From positions 1-61,594 of the IMG/VR virus record IMGVR_UViG_3300023440_000006: a DNA stretch of 61,594 nucleotides. One strand, given 5' to 3'. The stretch comes from a virus. The position numbers and the translations under genes were made by a program. Below are positions 1 to 8,124 of this stretch, one piece after another. Every line of letters begins with the position of its first letter. Within the stretch, counting starts at the first letter, position 1. The notes beneath the pieces were generated by a model. It saw only the letters and a program-made list of their open reading frames with translations, was not told the origin of the DNA and did not search any database.

Positions 1-2
1 AT

Positions 3-728
3 TATGTTTCAATAGGGGAGTTTTATTTTGATTTTAACCATAAAGCAACTCAGCTGACTGATGATATTCAGATTATAAATTTCTTAAATAGATTAAATGC
101 TGGAAGTATTATAAATAATATCATTAATTCAAGATATATTGGCCATAATTATAAGATTAGTCTTATCAACTTGAACATGAGCGCTCGACAGTGGAGAGAT
201 AGTTCTAGTATCTTATTTCTCACTAAAGAGGAAAAAGAGGCTTTGGAGACTGTACTTAAACTAACGCTAAAGATTACTACTTCTCTACCTCGATTTTCTT
301 GGAAGAAAGAAATAGATGAAGTTTTAAATTCTGGAAAAGTAGAAATTTCTAACCTTTACACCTCTGAATCTCCACAGGGCCAGCGTTACCGCTATATGTG
401 TGATGAGTGGGCCAATAGGTTTTCTCAAGATTTTGAGTTCTTGAAGCTTGTTTACAATGGTCGTAAAAAGATCACTCGCAGCCGCCGTGTAACTTACAAG
501 ATTCTTGAAGATGTTGCTGAACAAATGTTAAACAATGAAGTGCCTAAGCTTGATGCTTATCAAGAGTTCAGAGCGGTAAAAACTCAAGTAGATAATGCGC
601 TTACACGTATTACTCGTATCCTGATTGATCAAGAACCACTTCAGTCACAAACTCAAGATTTGGATATTTTTATTTCTAAAACATCTAGTCTTAATGAAGA
701 TCTTGTAAACCCATTAAATCTTGATTGA
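3..728 (+). CDS. Unknown protein, 5' end outside the window
   Basis: The reading frame is open from base 3, with no stop before the TGA at 726-728, so the gene begins to the left of the window and the TTG at 171 is internal. About 241 residues are visible. The chain is hydrophilic with long predicted helices, has no signal peptide or membrane segment, and contains a basic patch (GRKKITRSRR) near the middle. I recognise no family. It ends 54 bases before the ClpP-like gene and may share its transcript. Confidence 0.7.
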   Translation, partial: YVSIGEFYFDFNHKATQLTDDIQIINFLNRLNAGSIINNIINSRYIGHNYKISLINLNMSARQWRDSSSILFLTKEEKEALETVLKLTLKITTSLPRFSWKKEIDEVLNSGKVEISNLYTSESPQGQRYRYMCDEWANRFSQDFEFLKLVYNGRKKITRSRRVTYKILEDVAEQMLNNEVPKLDAYQEFRAVKTQVDNALTRITRILIDQEPLQSQTQDLDIFISKTSSLNEDLVNPLNLD

Positions 729-732
729 CCTT

Positions 733-777
733 CTCCAGAGATAAGTGGTATCCTTAATATGCTATAAGACTCTGGAG
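733..777 (+). promoter_or_regulatory. Inverted repeat covering the ribosome binding site of the ClpP-like gene
   Basis: CTCCAGAG at 733-740 is the exact reverse complement of CTCTGGAG at 770-777. The right arm contains most of the GGAGG (774-778) used by the gene starting at 783, so folding would hide the ribosome binding site. The loop is 29 bases and the stem is not followed by a T-run, so it does not look like a terminator. A regulatory role is inference. Confidence 0.35.
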
Positions 778-782
778 GATAT

Positions 783-1490
783 ATGAGTGACGAAATTGTT
801 ATGGAAACTAACACTGGAGATGATGAAGAGTCTACCAGCTATCAAGAAGAACGGGCAATTTTGTTCCTCAGTGGTGATATTGAGCGAAGCCATTTAGAAA
901 TCTGTGGAGCACTTTTAAATTGGCACTACACAGATGGATTTAATGAACCAATTTATCTCATTATTAACAGTAACGGTGGGGACTGTAGTATTGGATGGTC
1001 CATCATTGATATGATGAACTATGTTAGATTACCAATTTATACAATAGCAATTGGTATTGTAGCGTCTATGGCAGCTGATATTTTTGCCAATGGTGACCAT
1101 CGAACCATTGGAGAGCATGCTAGTCTTATGATCCATCCTCACTCTGCTGTTCGTTTTGGATCTCACTCCCAGCTTGTTGCACATGCTAGAGCAGATGATC
1201 TTGAACATAATAGGCGTCTTGCTCATTACGCAAACAACTCTAAATATAACACAGTTAAAGATGTTCAAGAGAACCTCTTTAATACCATGGGTGATGATCT
1301 ATGGCTCTCTCCTGATGAGGCATTAGAGCATGGGATTTGTGATGAAATTGCAAGAACCGACAAATCTAAACGACGCAAAGCGTTTGGATTCGTACCTAAG
1401 GGGCATGGAGAGATTAGTAAACATCCTGCAAGACGTAGAAGTAGTACCGGAAGAGGGGTTAAGCGAAAATCCATTCATAAGAGAACCTGA
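783..1490 (+). CDS. ClpP-like serine protease
   Basis: The product (235 aa) has the ClpP/crotonase-like fold pattern: INSNGGD near residue 61, the nucleophile motif GIVASMAAD with Ser95, His118 in SLMIHPHS, and Asp172 in DDLWLSPDEA, matching the Ser-His-Asp triad of ClpP peptidases. Such phage proteins serve as prohead proteases or partner host Clp-type ATPases; no capsid genes lie nearby, so the role is open. The ATG follows a strong GGAGG. The last 45 residues are very basic and lie beyond the normal ClpP end; they overlap the next gene in another frame. Other members of the ClpP/SppA superfamily are possible, but the triad is clear. Confidence 0.85.
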   Translation: MSDEIVMETNTGDDEESTSYQEERAILFLSGDIERSHLEICGALLNWHYTDGFNEPIYLIINSNGGDCSIGWSIIDMMNYVRLPIYTIAIGIVASMAADIFANGDHRTIGEHASLMIHPHSAVRFGSHSQLVAHARADDLEHNRRLAHYANNSKYNTVKDVQENLFNTMGDDLWLSPDEALEHGICDEIARTDKSKRRKAFGFVPKGHGEISKHPARRRSSTGRGVKRKSIHKRT

Positions 1491-1773
1491 TCTCTTATCA
1501 CTACTATTGGCTACAATACAACATATGCCTGAATGGGAGTTAAAACAATTAGATACTAATGGTGATTCATGGCATGCGGTGAAGAAGCCAAGCACTGATG
1601 ATTTAGAAGTTAAAGCTTCTAATCAAAAAGCTGTAAACGGCGTGACGCTTATAGACTTGCTTTATTGGTTACTCTCGCACAACTTCATTGAGTCTCTGCA
1701 GTCAAATATTGATATAATAGAGGAAGAATTTCCCAATCTTGGTATTTCTTTATCATTGTATCTTGAGCCATAA
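1342..1773 (+). CDS. Unknown acidic protein overlapping the ClpP-like gene
   Basis: A 143-residue frame that reads as a normal soluble, leucine-rich, acidic protein, with a helical segment RGMERLVNILQDVEVV and a C-terminal part ending LSLYLEP. No family is recognised. It overlaps the ClpP-like gene by about 149 bases, which is long. The start is uncertain: ATG at 1342 has GGGA six bases upstream, ATG at 1330 and 1405 are alternatives, and ATG at 1525 would avoid the overlap but lacks a ribosome binding site. An indel that lengthened the ClpP tail is another explanation. Confidence 0.5.
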   Translation: MKLQEPTNLNDAKRLDSYLRGMERLVNILQDVEVVPEEGLSENPFIREPDLLSLLLATIQHMPEWELKQLDTNGDSWHAVKKPSTDDLEVKASNQKAVNGVTLIDLLYWLLSHNFIESLQSNIDIIEEEFPNLGISLSLYLEP

Positions 1774-2020
1774 AATCTAAAATTGCTGTGAGCTTATATA
1801 GCTTAGTCTTTATATGAGAATACAGAAGACAAATAAATCAAACATTTAAATTGTTAATATAATACAGTTAAATGATATAAATATTTTGTAATTTTATCTT
1901 AGTTATTTTTTTATTGCATTTTATAAATTGGAATTAAGATTACGTATTACAAATAGCAATTCTTAGCAAGAAGATTAGGACTAGATATTTTTTTCTTAGC
2001 GAAGATTGCATAGGTTAGAA
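1774..2020 (+). other. AT-rich intergenic region, possible promoter region
   Basis: This is the longest clear gap on the + strand and is strongly AT-rich. It contains TATAAT at 1858-1863 without a convincing -35 box, and TATAAATA at 1876-1883, the same octamer as the T4 late promoter core. It also has TTACAAATAGCA at 1947-1958, which recurs in inverted orientation in the gap before the gene at 29905-30237. No tRNA or credible ORF is seen. Confidence 0.3.
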
Positions 2021-2365
2021 ATGGAAGAAGAAACCATAGAGCCATCTCCAGTCTGTGAAGATGAAGAACGGGAGAAGGCAAATGAAACGCTTCAAGAATT
2101 GATTGAAGTTTTTAATAGACGAAAACTACGTGTCCAAGATATCGTTGTTGTTTATGGTAATTTGGGTTATGCACTCGGCGCCTCAATCGAAGGTGTTAAA
2201 GACGGTCAAGGACCAACTATCGATGAGTTACAACAACGCTACTACTCAGAGCCAACATTGGGCGTTAGTCTAATGTTACAAGGATATCTTGTCACATCTT
2301 GGCATGATCAGGTTAGTAAAGGTTTAACGATAGACTCATTAAAGGAGACCAAAAAAGATGTCTAA
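2021..2365 (+). CDS. Unknown small acidic protein
   Basis: A 114-residue protein with a Glu-rich N-terminus (MEEETIEPSP), then helix-forming sequence and a YGNLGYALGASIEGV segment. It has no membrane segment and no recognised family. The ATG at 2021 follows AGGTTAGAA; an upstream TTG at 2006 is less likely. It overlaps the next gene by eight bases, suggesting translational coupling to the nucleic-acid-binding protein there. Confidence 0.65.
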   Translation: MEEETIEPSPVCEDEEREKANETLQELIEVFNRRKLRVQDIVVVYGNLGYALGASIEGVKDGQGPTIDELQQRYYSEPTLGVSLMLQGYLVTSWHDQVSKGLTIDSLKETKKDV

Positions 2366-2891
2366 TAAGAGACCATTACAATATGCAATTTATAAGGGTA
2401 TAGGTGGCAAGTTCGGTGCATTGCAATTTAACTTCCAGAGCCCTCATTACTATAGAGACAAGGAAAAGGATTTTACTGGCCATACTGCCCTTGATGAAAG
2501 GGGTAAGTTGCGTGATGGCTGGCGCCAAAGAGAGGGCGCAGTTTTTATTGAAGCTGCCTCTGCTATTGGAAAGAATCTATATGATTGGGAGAATAAGATC
2601 ACTTTTGCCTGTTCTGTAAGTGATATGGGCAAATTGATACACTCCCTAACTACCGGCACAGAGTTAGATATTATGCATGATCCAGGTGCCAAGACAGATA
2701 GAGAAGGTGCTACCCGTAAGCACGTGAAGCTCTATACCAAGGATGGTATTGCTAAAGCTGGCTGTATGCTTACTGTTACAGAGCAGACTCGTGAAGATAA
2801 GAAGGAGCATAAGGTTCCTGTGTCTCCAGATGAATGCATTGTCCTCCGACAGCTATTACTTCATGCCGTATCTAGGGCATTAGCTTGGTGA
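2358..2891 (+). CDS. Whirly/MRP-like single-stranded nucleic acid binding protein (candidate)
   Basis: The 177-residue product resembles the MRP1/MRP2-Whirly type of ssDNA/RNA-binding proteins reported in large phages: an N-terminal YAIYKGIGGKFGALQFN strand pair, a central EGAVFIEAASAIG followed by YDWENKITFACSVSDMG, and a C-terminal helix LLLHAVSRALAW. Its position between a coupled small gene and RNase H, with an SSB-like gene next, fits a role in coating single strands during replication or recombination. The family call rests on remembered patterns, so it is tentative; GGAG lies ten bases before the ATG. Confidence 0.5.
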   Translation: MSNKRPLQYAIYKGIGGKFGALQFNFQSPHYYRDKEKDFTGHTALDERGKLRDGWRQREGAVFIEAASAIGKNLYDWENKITFACSVSDMGKLIHSLTTGTELDIMHDPGAKTDREGATRKHVKLYTKDGIAKAGCMLTVTEQTREDKKEHKVPVSPDECIVLRQLLLHAVSRALAW

Positions 2892-2894
2892 ATT

Positions 2895-3566
2895 ATGACT
2901 CATGAAGCTTCCAATAAGGAAACCTGTGGGCTTAATGAGACTATTGAAGAAACCCAAGAGCGTCTGCGACTAGCTTATGGCTTAGTTGCAGACTTAATTG
3001 CTACAAGGAGAGAGGATCTTCCAGTATCAGTTCTGAAAGGCCTTAAAACTATTAGAGATGTTTTAGATATAGAACAATATATGTTAGATGAGGTGAGAGA
3101 GATTCTTAAGCCAGTTAGCTCTGAAGATCAAGATAAGATCATCATTTCCTGTGATGCATCTATTACTAGGAACCCAGGAGGGAGAGTGGCTGTGGGCGTC
3201 GTTATTCGATTTCCTCCTGAAGATAAACTTGATCCTATCAAACTAGCTAGGTGTACTCCATCTTCGACAAACAATGAAGGAGAGTATGATGCTGTATACG
3301 AAGGATTGGTACACCTATTCAATACACATAATCGACCAAAACATGAAGTCGTTATAAGGTCAGATAGTAAGCTGGTAGTTAATCAGCTACTTGGAGAATG
3401 GAACATCAACAATGATACGCTACAAAGGAAGTGTGATTCAATTCACGAACTTGTAGCTAATGGACCCGTTCCGGTTCAGATTGAGTGGAAGCCACGAAAC
3501 TCAACCCCCGACCTCACTGAAGCCAACTTCCTAGCACAGGATGAGCTAGGAGTGAGAAGACATTAA
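2895..3566 (+). CDS. RNase H family protein with helical N-terminal extension
   Basis: Residues about 80-220 form an RNase HI-type domain: Asp87 in IIISCDAS, Glu130 in NNEGEYDAVYEGL and Asp157 in IRSDSKLVVNQL give the acidic catalytic set, with a late Asp/Glu-containing segment near STPDLTEAN. The enzyme would cleave RNA in RNA-DNA hybrids, for example Okazaki primers. The first ~75 residues are a helical, charged extension not found in the minimal enzyme and may bind substrate or a partner. It starts three bases after the upstream gene and belongs to the same nucleic-acid block. Confidence 0.85.
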   Translation: MTHEASNKETCGLNETIEETQERLRLAYGLVADLIATRREDLPVSVLKGLKTIRDVLDIEQYMLDEVREILKPVSSEDQDKIIISCDASITRNPGGRVAVGVVIRFPPEDKLDPIKLARCTPSSTNNEGEYDAVYEGLVHLFNTHNRPKHEVVIRSDSKLVVNQLLGEWNINNDTLQRKCDSIHELVANGPVPVQIEWKPRNSTPDLTEANFLAQDELGVRRH

Positions 3567-3717
3567 GATTAAAATATCTGCGATTATAGTTTCAGCATTC
3601 ATTATCGCAGGTATTTATTCATTTATCTTTAGGAGACAATATGTGGGCAATTCATGGAATGATGGCCATTCCTGGCGATCCTCAGGTGCAGGTATCCTCA
3701 CCTACCGGAACCAATAA
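3562..3717 (+). CDS. Possible small single-pass membrane peptide with ATT start
   Basis: Between the RNase H and SSB-like genes, and running into the latter in another frame, is a 51-codon open frame. Its first 25 residues make a textbook membrane helix (ISAIIVSAFIIAGIYSFIF) capped by RR, followed by a polar tail. There is no ATG, GTG or TTG; the best start is ATT at 3562, nine bases after AGGAG (3548-3552). ATT starts are rare, so this is a candidate only. Confidence 0.25.
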   Translation: MKIKISAIIVSAFIIAGIYSFIFRRQYVGNSWNDGHSWRSSGAGILTYRNQ

Positions 3718-3985
3718 GGGTAAATTTATCAACTTTAAAGCTGTCACTGAAGGTAGAAAGCAGGGCCAAGACGCTACATACCAATACTGGCATTGTGCCA
3801 TGTGGGTACCTGAAGATAAGGTAGATTATTGGGTAGACCAACTTAAACCAGGCCATGTATTCATCATTGAACATGCATATTGCACTAGTTATCCTGTGCA
3901 AGATGGCAAATACCACAACACTCTTGTTCGTCTCGAGCATCAAAAGGTTAAAAGATTACAAAAAGCTATGTGGGCAAAGGAATAG
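3641..3985 (+). CDS. SSB-like OB-fold protein (candidate)
   Basis: A 114-residue protein whose pattern of short strands with aromatic residues (KGKFINFKAVTE, YQYWHCAMWVPED, HVFIIEHAYC, YHNTLVRLEHQKV) is like a compact OB-fold single-strand binding domain. It lacks the acidic tail through which cellular SSB recruits partners. The ATG follows AGGAGACAAT. With RNase H and the Whirly-like protein it would form a replication-accessory block. No catalytic motif is visible, and the OB-fold assignment is inference. Confidence 0.45.
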   Translation: MWAIHGMMAIPGDPQVQVSSPTGTNKGKFINFKAVTEGRKQGQDATYQYWHCAMWVPEDKVDYWVDQLKPGHVFIIEHAYCTSYPVQDGKYHNTLVRLEHQKVKRLQKAMWAKE

Positions 3986-3987
3986 AT

Positions 3988-4506
3988 ATGTCATTCGAGA
4001 AAGACTTTGAGAATTATATTACTGAAGAAGATGAGCTAGCACCTGAAGATGTATTTCAGATGGTCACTATCATGCCGAAACGCAAGATCAAGATGACTGC
4101 ACATCTGGAAGATAAAGATGGTCAAAAGATTACATTGGCTACTATTGCCACTAATCTTAAGAACTACATTGATGGACACATGGAGAATGTTGAAGATACT
4201 CCAGTTAACACTCAGCTATTCCCCCTTATCAATCAGATGATGGTATCCGCTATCCCACGCCATGTGGGGTTGCAACTTTCTAGCTTCTTGTTCGCTGCTC
4301 GAGGCAGTAGGCAGGCTATCTCAGTTTTCGGACTTCAGATCGCATTGCTAATGCGTTATATTCAGCAACATGAACTAAAAATTGTTACTGAACAAGTCAA
4401 GATCTCAGATAAGGAACTTGAGGATTATCTCTCTAAAGAAGCTGAAGCTAATTCTAGACTACGGAATGCAATTATGGGAGAAGATGATGACCCATCAGGG
4501 TTATAA
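3988..4506 (+). CDS. Unknown helical protein
   Basis: A 172-residue acidic protein starting MSFEKDFENY. The ATG at 3988 is two bases after the upstream stop and has AAGGA at a good distance; the ATG at 3970 lies inside the previous gene. The C-terminal half is mostly helix, including VGLQLSSFLFAARGSRQ and LQIALLMRYIQQHELKIV. No family is recognised. It overlaps the next gene by about 20 bases, so its product is probably made together with the two unknown proteins and AAA ATPase downstream. Confidence 0.65.
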   Translation: MSFEKDFENYITEEDELAPEDVFQMVTIMPKRKIKMTAHLEDKDGQKITLATIATNLKNYIDGHMENVEDTPVNTQLFPLINQMMVSAIPRHVGLQLSSFLFAARGSRQAISVFGLQIALLMRYIQQHELKIVTEQVKISDKELEDYLSKEAEANSRLRNAIMGEDDDPSGL

Positions 4507-5152
4507 CCGAGAAGATATTGAAAGGGAACTTGAGAAATATAAAATTCCTAATCGTGGAATACATGCTCGTATTCCTGAGATGGTCATTCAGATTATTCCA
4601 ACAGATTTTAATGGAACTTATTGGGATATTGGATCAGATATTAGTGAAGTACGAAGGCAGGACGTCTACCGGTTTCTATATTACGCATCCCAGGCTTATA
4701 AAAAAACAGATCCATTAGCTAGCTATGCTCTACCATTAACTTTTCATGAGGTTGAATTAGAGCTAAGTGAAAGGGGTAAGCCTCAACAGCTTGAGATTTT
4801 TATTCAGCTCAATCTGCATAAATGCAAAGCAAGTCCCTTTCTTGTTCAATTAATTAATAAATACAAAACCACTAAGTTTAGCTTAGGGTTTGTACCCTAT
4901 CATGCTGATGAATTAAGAATACTTAAAAATCTATCTATATTTAGAAAAGGTGCATTAAGTACTATTTTTTTTAATAAAAAGAAACTCCTTAGACTTAAGG
5001 TAGATATTCCATATCTAAAAAAACTTGCAGATGATGAGATGGCGTTGTTTCTTGATCAGGATATAGACTCAAAGAGTAAGCATCTTGATAGTGATGAGCA
5101 AAATATTATAAAGCATACAACTAATGCTGAATTATTGGAGCTGGAACTATGA
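4487..5152 (+). CDS. Unknown protein coupled to the AAA ATPase cluster
   Basis: A 221-residue protein. The second of two adjacent ATGs (4487) sits six bases from GGAG, so it is preferred over 4484. The chain mixes strands and helices (PEMVIQIIPTDFNG, LPLTFHEVELEL) and ends in an acidic tail. No known motif is seen. Its stop overlaps the next start as ATGA, a sign of coupling. Position suggests a partner or substrate of the AAA ATPase two genes downstream, but nothing in the sequence shows it. Confidence 0.65.
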   Translation: MTHQGYNREDIERELEKYKIPNRGIHARIPEMVIQIIPTDFNGTYWDIGSDISEVRRQDVYRFLYYASQAYKKTDPLASYALPLTFHEVELELSERGKPQQLEIFIQLNLHKCKASPFLVQLINKYKTTKFSLGFVPYHADELRILKNLSIFRKGALSTIFFNKKKLLRLKVDIPYLKKLADDEMALFLDQDIDSKSKHLDSDEQNIIKHTTNAELLELEL

Positions 5153-5733
5153 TTCAAGCGTTTGTCTGGAAAGCAGATACAGAAGATATCTCTCTCGTGA
5201 GAAATCTAATTAAGGCTTCTTTCGATCCAGACTCCTCTTTAAATGATCCGATTTGTGATATTCAAGATTTATCCCTGAATAAGCCAGAGATTCAAGACGA
5301 AGCTACATTGCTCGCATTTGGTATTCGCTGTTTCAATATAGTTTCATCATCTACTAATCAAAAAGTACACCAACTAACTACTCCTAAAAAACTAAAGAAC
5401 ACACCTGCTAATAAAAAGAATAGATTAGAAGCTTTTCAATTCCTTAAAAAAATCCATGAAAATAAGATTGAAATTAAAGATCTTACATTAACAGATAAGG
5501 ATCTTGAAAAGATATTGATACAACAACTTAAATCCTTGCAAGATACTTTGATTAAGAAGGGTCAGGAAGTTTGGAGAGGTACAACAGCGACCGGAAGAAC
5601 TATTGCAATTACACTTAAACCTGACACACAAATTAATAACTGTGAAATTGTTATGACTTTCGAAGAAGTCTTCGCTGCTAAATATGCCGTTGAGGCCCTG
5701 GGCGTTGACTCACTCACTATAGTAGGAAAATAA
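5149..5733 (+). CDS. Unknown protein coupled to the AAA ATPase cluster
   Basis: A 194-residue protein beginning MIQAFVWKAD. A lysine-rich middle (about residues 80-130) with coiled-coil potential links an N-terminal part to a C-terminal beta-rich segment (GRTIAITLKPDTQINNCEIVMTFEEV). The ATGA overlap with the previous gene and the two-base gap to the AAA ATPase indicate one translational unit. No family is recognised. Confidence 0.65.
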   Translation: MIQAFVWKADTEDISLVRNLIKASFDPDSSLNDPICDIQDLSLNKPEIQDEATLLAFGIRCFNIVSSSTNQKVHQLTTPKKLKNTPANKKNRLEAFQFLKKIHENKIEIKDLTLTDKDLEKILIQQLKSLQDTLIKKGQEVWRGTTATGRTIAITLKPDTQINNCEIVMTFEEVFAAKYAVEALGVDSLTIVGK

Positions 5734-5734
5734 G

Positions 5735-7471
5735 ATGTCAAATTATAATAATTCAATGGAAGAGATTGAGGTAGCAGTGAAGTCGCTTAGCCCATTTGTT
5801 TGGGTTAGGACTCATGAAGAACAACGATTCATTCTAGACTTCTCAGCAAAGATGAAAGAAAGTGGGCGAGATGTATTCATCTGGTCCATCTATCAGGGTA
5901 TTGTTAGTCAGACGAATGTTATGACTGGTGAGCGCGCCACTGGTGCAATGCAGGATACTCTGCAAGTAGATAAAGCTCTTAATAAGATCATTAACATGCA
6001 GCCTGCTGAGAATCAGCGCGGTGTCGTTGTTATTATGCGTGACCCAATGATGATCCTTCAGGGTCCTGTTGTGCGTCAGCTTCGTGATTGCTACGTTCGA
6101 CTGAAGAAGTTTAGGGTTACAATTCTATTTCTTTCTGCACAGTTAGGTCATGGCCCAGGAGGAAAGAACTCGGGCCTTCCACCTACAATGGACAAGCAAA
6201 TTGTTGTTTGCGATTACGATTTGCCTAATATCAATCAGATCAACAAAATGATTCGTGAACTTATTCGGCAGACTGCACGGATAAATAATCCGAGTCCAAA
6301 AATCTCTAAGACTGAGCAAGAGCGCCTTGAAAAGCAATTAGAGAAACTAAAGTTTTCTAAAGAAGAGTATCATGAGTTTTCCAGAGCTCTTCAAGGTCTA
6401 ACTCATACTGAGGTAGATGTCGCTGTTTCTAGCTGTCTTCATCATATGAAAACTCTAGATATCAACTTCCTGCTTAATGCTAAGAAGCAGATTATCTCGA
6501 AGTCTGATATTCTTGAGTACCTCGACCATACTAAAACAATATCTGATATTGGTGGTATGGATCTAGCTAAGGATTTCTTTGAAGACTACACTGAGAATAA
6601 TACAGCTGAAGCTAAGGCATTTGGTGCTGAGCCACTTAAGGCTGTGCTTCTCGTTGGTATTCCTGGCTGTGGTAAGTCTCAGATGTGTAAAGCCGTAGCA
6701 TCTATGTGGAAGAATCCACTTCTACGCATGGATGTGGGCAAGGTTATGACCGGTCTTGTTGGTGGTTCCGAGTCTCGTATGCGTGAAGCCATCAAGCAAG
6801 TTGAAGCAGTTGCACCTTGTGTGCTTTGGATCGATGAGGTTGAAAAGGCTTTGTCTGGCACTAAGTCATCGAACTTTAGCGATGGTGGTACTATGGCTCG
6901 CGTATTTGGTACTCTGTTAACTGCCATGGAAGAAGGTCTTAAAGATGTAACTATTCTAGCTACAGCCAACGACCTGAGTGCTATGCCACCTGAGTTCCTC
7001 CGTCGTTTTGATGAGATCTTCTTTGTAGATCTTCCTGGTCCTGCAGAGCGTGAAGAGATTTTTAAGATTCATCTTCGCCTTAAGGGTTTCGAAGATTCTG
7101 AACTAGACATGGAGTCTCTTGTTAAAAAGTCAGAGAATTACACTGGTCACGAGATCGAAAAGGCAATTAAGAGGGGTATCACTAAGGCGTTTAGAACTGA
7201 TGATAAAAAGCTCACCACTGAGCTGATCGAAATGGCTCTAGATGATACAAAGCCCATCTATGATACAGCACATGAGAAGCTAATTAAGATGCGTGAAAAG
7301 GCGCAAAACAGATTCCGTTATGCCTCTTCCTGGGCAAGAGATCAGGGCAAGGAGTATGCCGCCAAGCAGAAGAAGATGGATGTAAAAGACATCGACCTTC
7401 CTGATATGACAACTAACAAACTATCCGCACCTGCTAAAACAGATTTGGATGGAGATCTAGAGCTAAATTAA
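5735..7471 (+). CDS. AAA+ ATPase of the Ycf46 type
   Basis: The 578-residue product has an N-terminal non-ATPase region starting SLSPFVWVRTHEEQRF, typical of Ycf46-like proteins, and a classical AAA module: Walker A GIPGCGKS at residues 308-315, Walker B CVLWIDEVE with Asp367-Glu368, a sensor-1 ATAND and an arginine-finger region PPEFLRRFDE. It should form a ring-shaped ATP-driven remodelling machine. The C-terminus is a charged helix and linker. It is followed by DUF1257 and DUF2997 genes, the same set seen with Ycf46 genes elsewhere. Client and purpose are unknown. Confidence 0.88.
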   Translation: MSNYNNSMEEIEVAVKSLSPFVWVRTHEEQRFILDFSAKMKESGRDVFIWSIYQGIVSQTNVMTGERATGAMQDTLQVDKALNKIINMQPAENQRGVVVIMRDPMMILQGPVVRQLRDCYVRLKKFRVTILFLSAQLGHGPGGKNSGLPPTMDKQIVVCDYDLPNINQINKMIRELIRQTARINNPSPKISKTEQERLEKQLEKLKFSKEEYHEFSRALQGLTHTEVDVAVSSCLHHMKTLDINFLLNAKKQIISKSDILEYLDHTKTISDIGGMDLAKDFFEDYTENNTAEAKAFGAEPLKAVLLVGIPGCGKSQMCKAVASMWKNPLLRMDVGKVMTGLVGGSESRMREAIKQVEAVAPCVLWIDEVEKALSGTKSSNFSDGGTMARVFGTLLTAMEEGLKDVTILATANDLSAMPPEFLRRFDEIFFVDLPGPAEREEIFKIHLRLKGFEDSELDMESLVKKSENYTGHEIEKAIKRGITKAFRTDDKKLTTELIEMALDDTKPIYDTAHEKLIKMREKAQNRFRYASSWARDQGKEYAAKQKKMDVKDIDLPDMTTNKLSAPAKTDLDGDLELN

Positions 7472-7488
7472 TTTTAAAGGAGATAAAT

Positions 7489-7902
7489 ATGAGCCATTGG
7501 ACCAAGGTAAAGTTAAAGATTACCAGCGAAGATGTTCTCGTAAAAGCCCTAAAGCGAATGGGCTGCGAGAATGTTCAAACTGGCGAACATCCTATTAACC
7601 AATACGGTGTTTCGGATACTGCCAACGTTTGGATTGATAATGCTGTTGGGTTTAAGAAAGAGAAAGATGGAAGTTATTCCATGATTGGAGACTTCTATCA
7701 CTCTAAAACCACTATGAGAAAGTATTATGGAAAAAATAATGAGTTTGAAGAGGACTTGAACGCAGCCTACGGTATCGAAGACGCTATTACCAAAATTGAT
7801 AGTCTTGGACTTGGTTTCTCACTTACTGGTAATGCTGAGTGTGAAGAGGATGAAGAAGGTATTATCCGACTTGAATTTACTACCTACAACGACATTGCGT
7901 AA
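7489..7902 (+). CDS. DUF1257 (Ycf35-like) protein
   Basis: The 137-residue product opens MSHWTKVKLKITSEDVLVKAL, close to the MSHFT...TKI.D...L..AL start of DUF1257/Ycf35 proteins, and has the expected alternation of strands and helices. Ycf35 is encoded in some plastids and cyanobacteria and has no firm biochemical function. It lies 17 bases after the AAA ATPase with a good ribosome binding site (AAGGAG) and ten bases before the DUF2997 gene, so the three are probably co-expressed. Confidence 0.75.
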   Translation: MSHWTKVKLKITSEDVLVKALKRMGCENVQTGEHPINQYGVSDTANVWIDNAVGFKKEKDGSYSMIGDFYHSKTTMRKYYGKNNEFEEDLNAAYGIEDAITKIDSLGLGFSLTGNAECEEDEEGIIRLEFTTYNDIA

Positions 7903-7912
7903 GGAATAAAAG

Positions 7913-8101
7913 ATGATAAAAGTGCATGCAATTATTAACAAAAAGACTGGTCAGGTCGAATTCGAGGTAGAGGGTGTTGTCGGTGGACGTTGTACCGATA
8001 TCACTAAGGTTCTCCAACAGGGGCATGAGGTGCAGGAAGAGCAGTACACGGAGGAGTATTACACTCCAAGCGAACAGCCTGCCTATATCGAAGATCTCTA
8101 G
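7913..8101 (+). CDS. DUF2997-like small protein
   Basis: A 62-residue protein whose first 40 residues follow the DUF2997 layout: a strand ending in GQVEFEVEGVVGGRC, with a conserved Cys, then DITKVL. The Tyr/Glu-rich tail (EEQYTEEYYTPSE) is unusual. It closes the AAA-DUF1257-DUF2997 unit and is followed by a transcription terminator. Confidence 0.7.
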   Translation: MIKVHAIINKKTGQVEFEVEGVVGGRCTDITKVLQQGHEVQEEQYTEEYYTPSEQPAYIEDL

Positions 8102-8124
8102 GTTATTCTAATTACCAAGACACG

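Noticed and set aside
1265-1595. Minus-strand open frames over the ClpP-like gene
   Set aside because: They lack ribosome binding sites, show no family features and lie opposite conserved codons, so they are shadows.
1876-1883. TATAAATA, the T4 late promoter octamer
   Set aside because: Only one copy was noticed and none lies before the virion genes; an AT-rich gap gives such octamers by chance.
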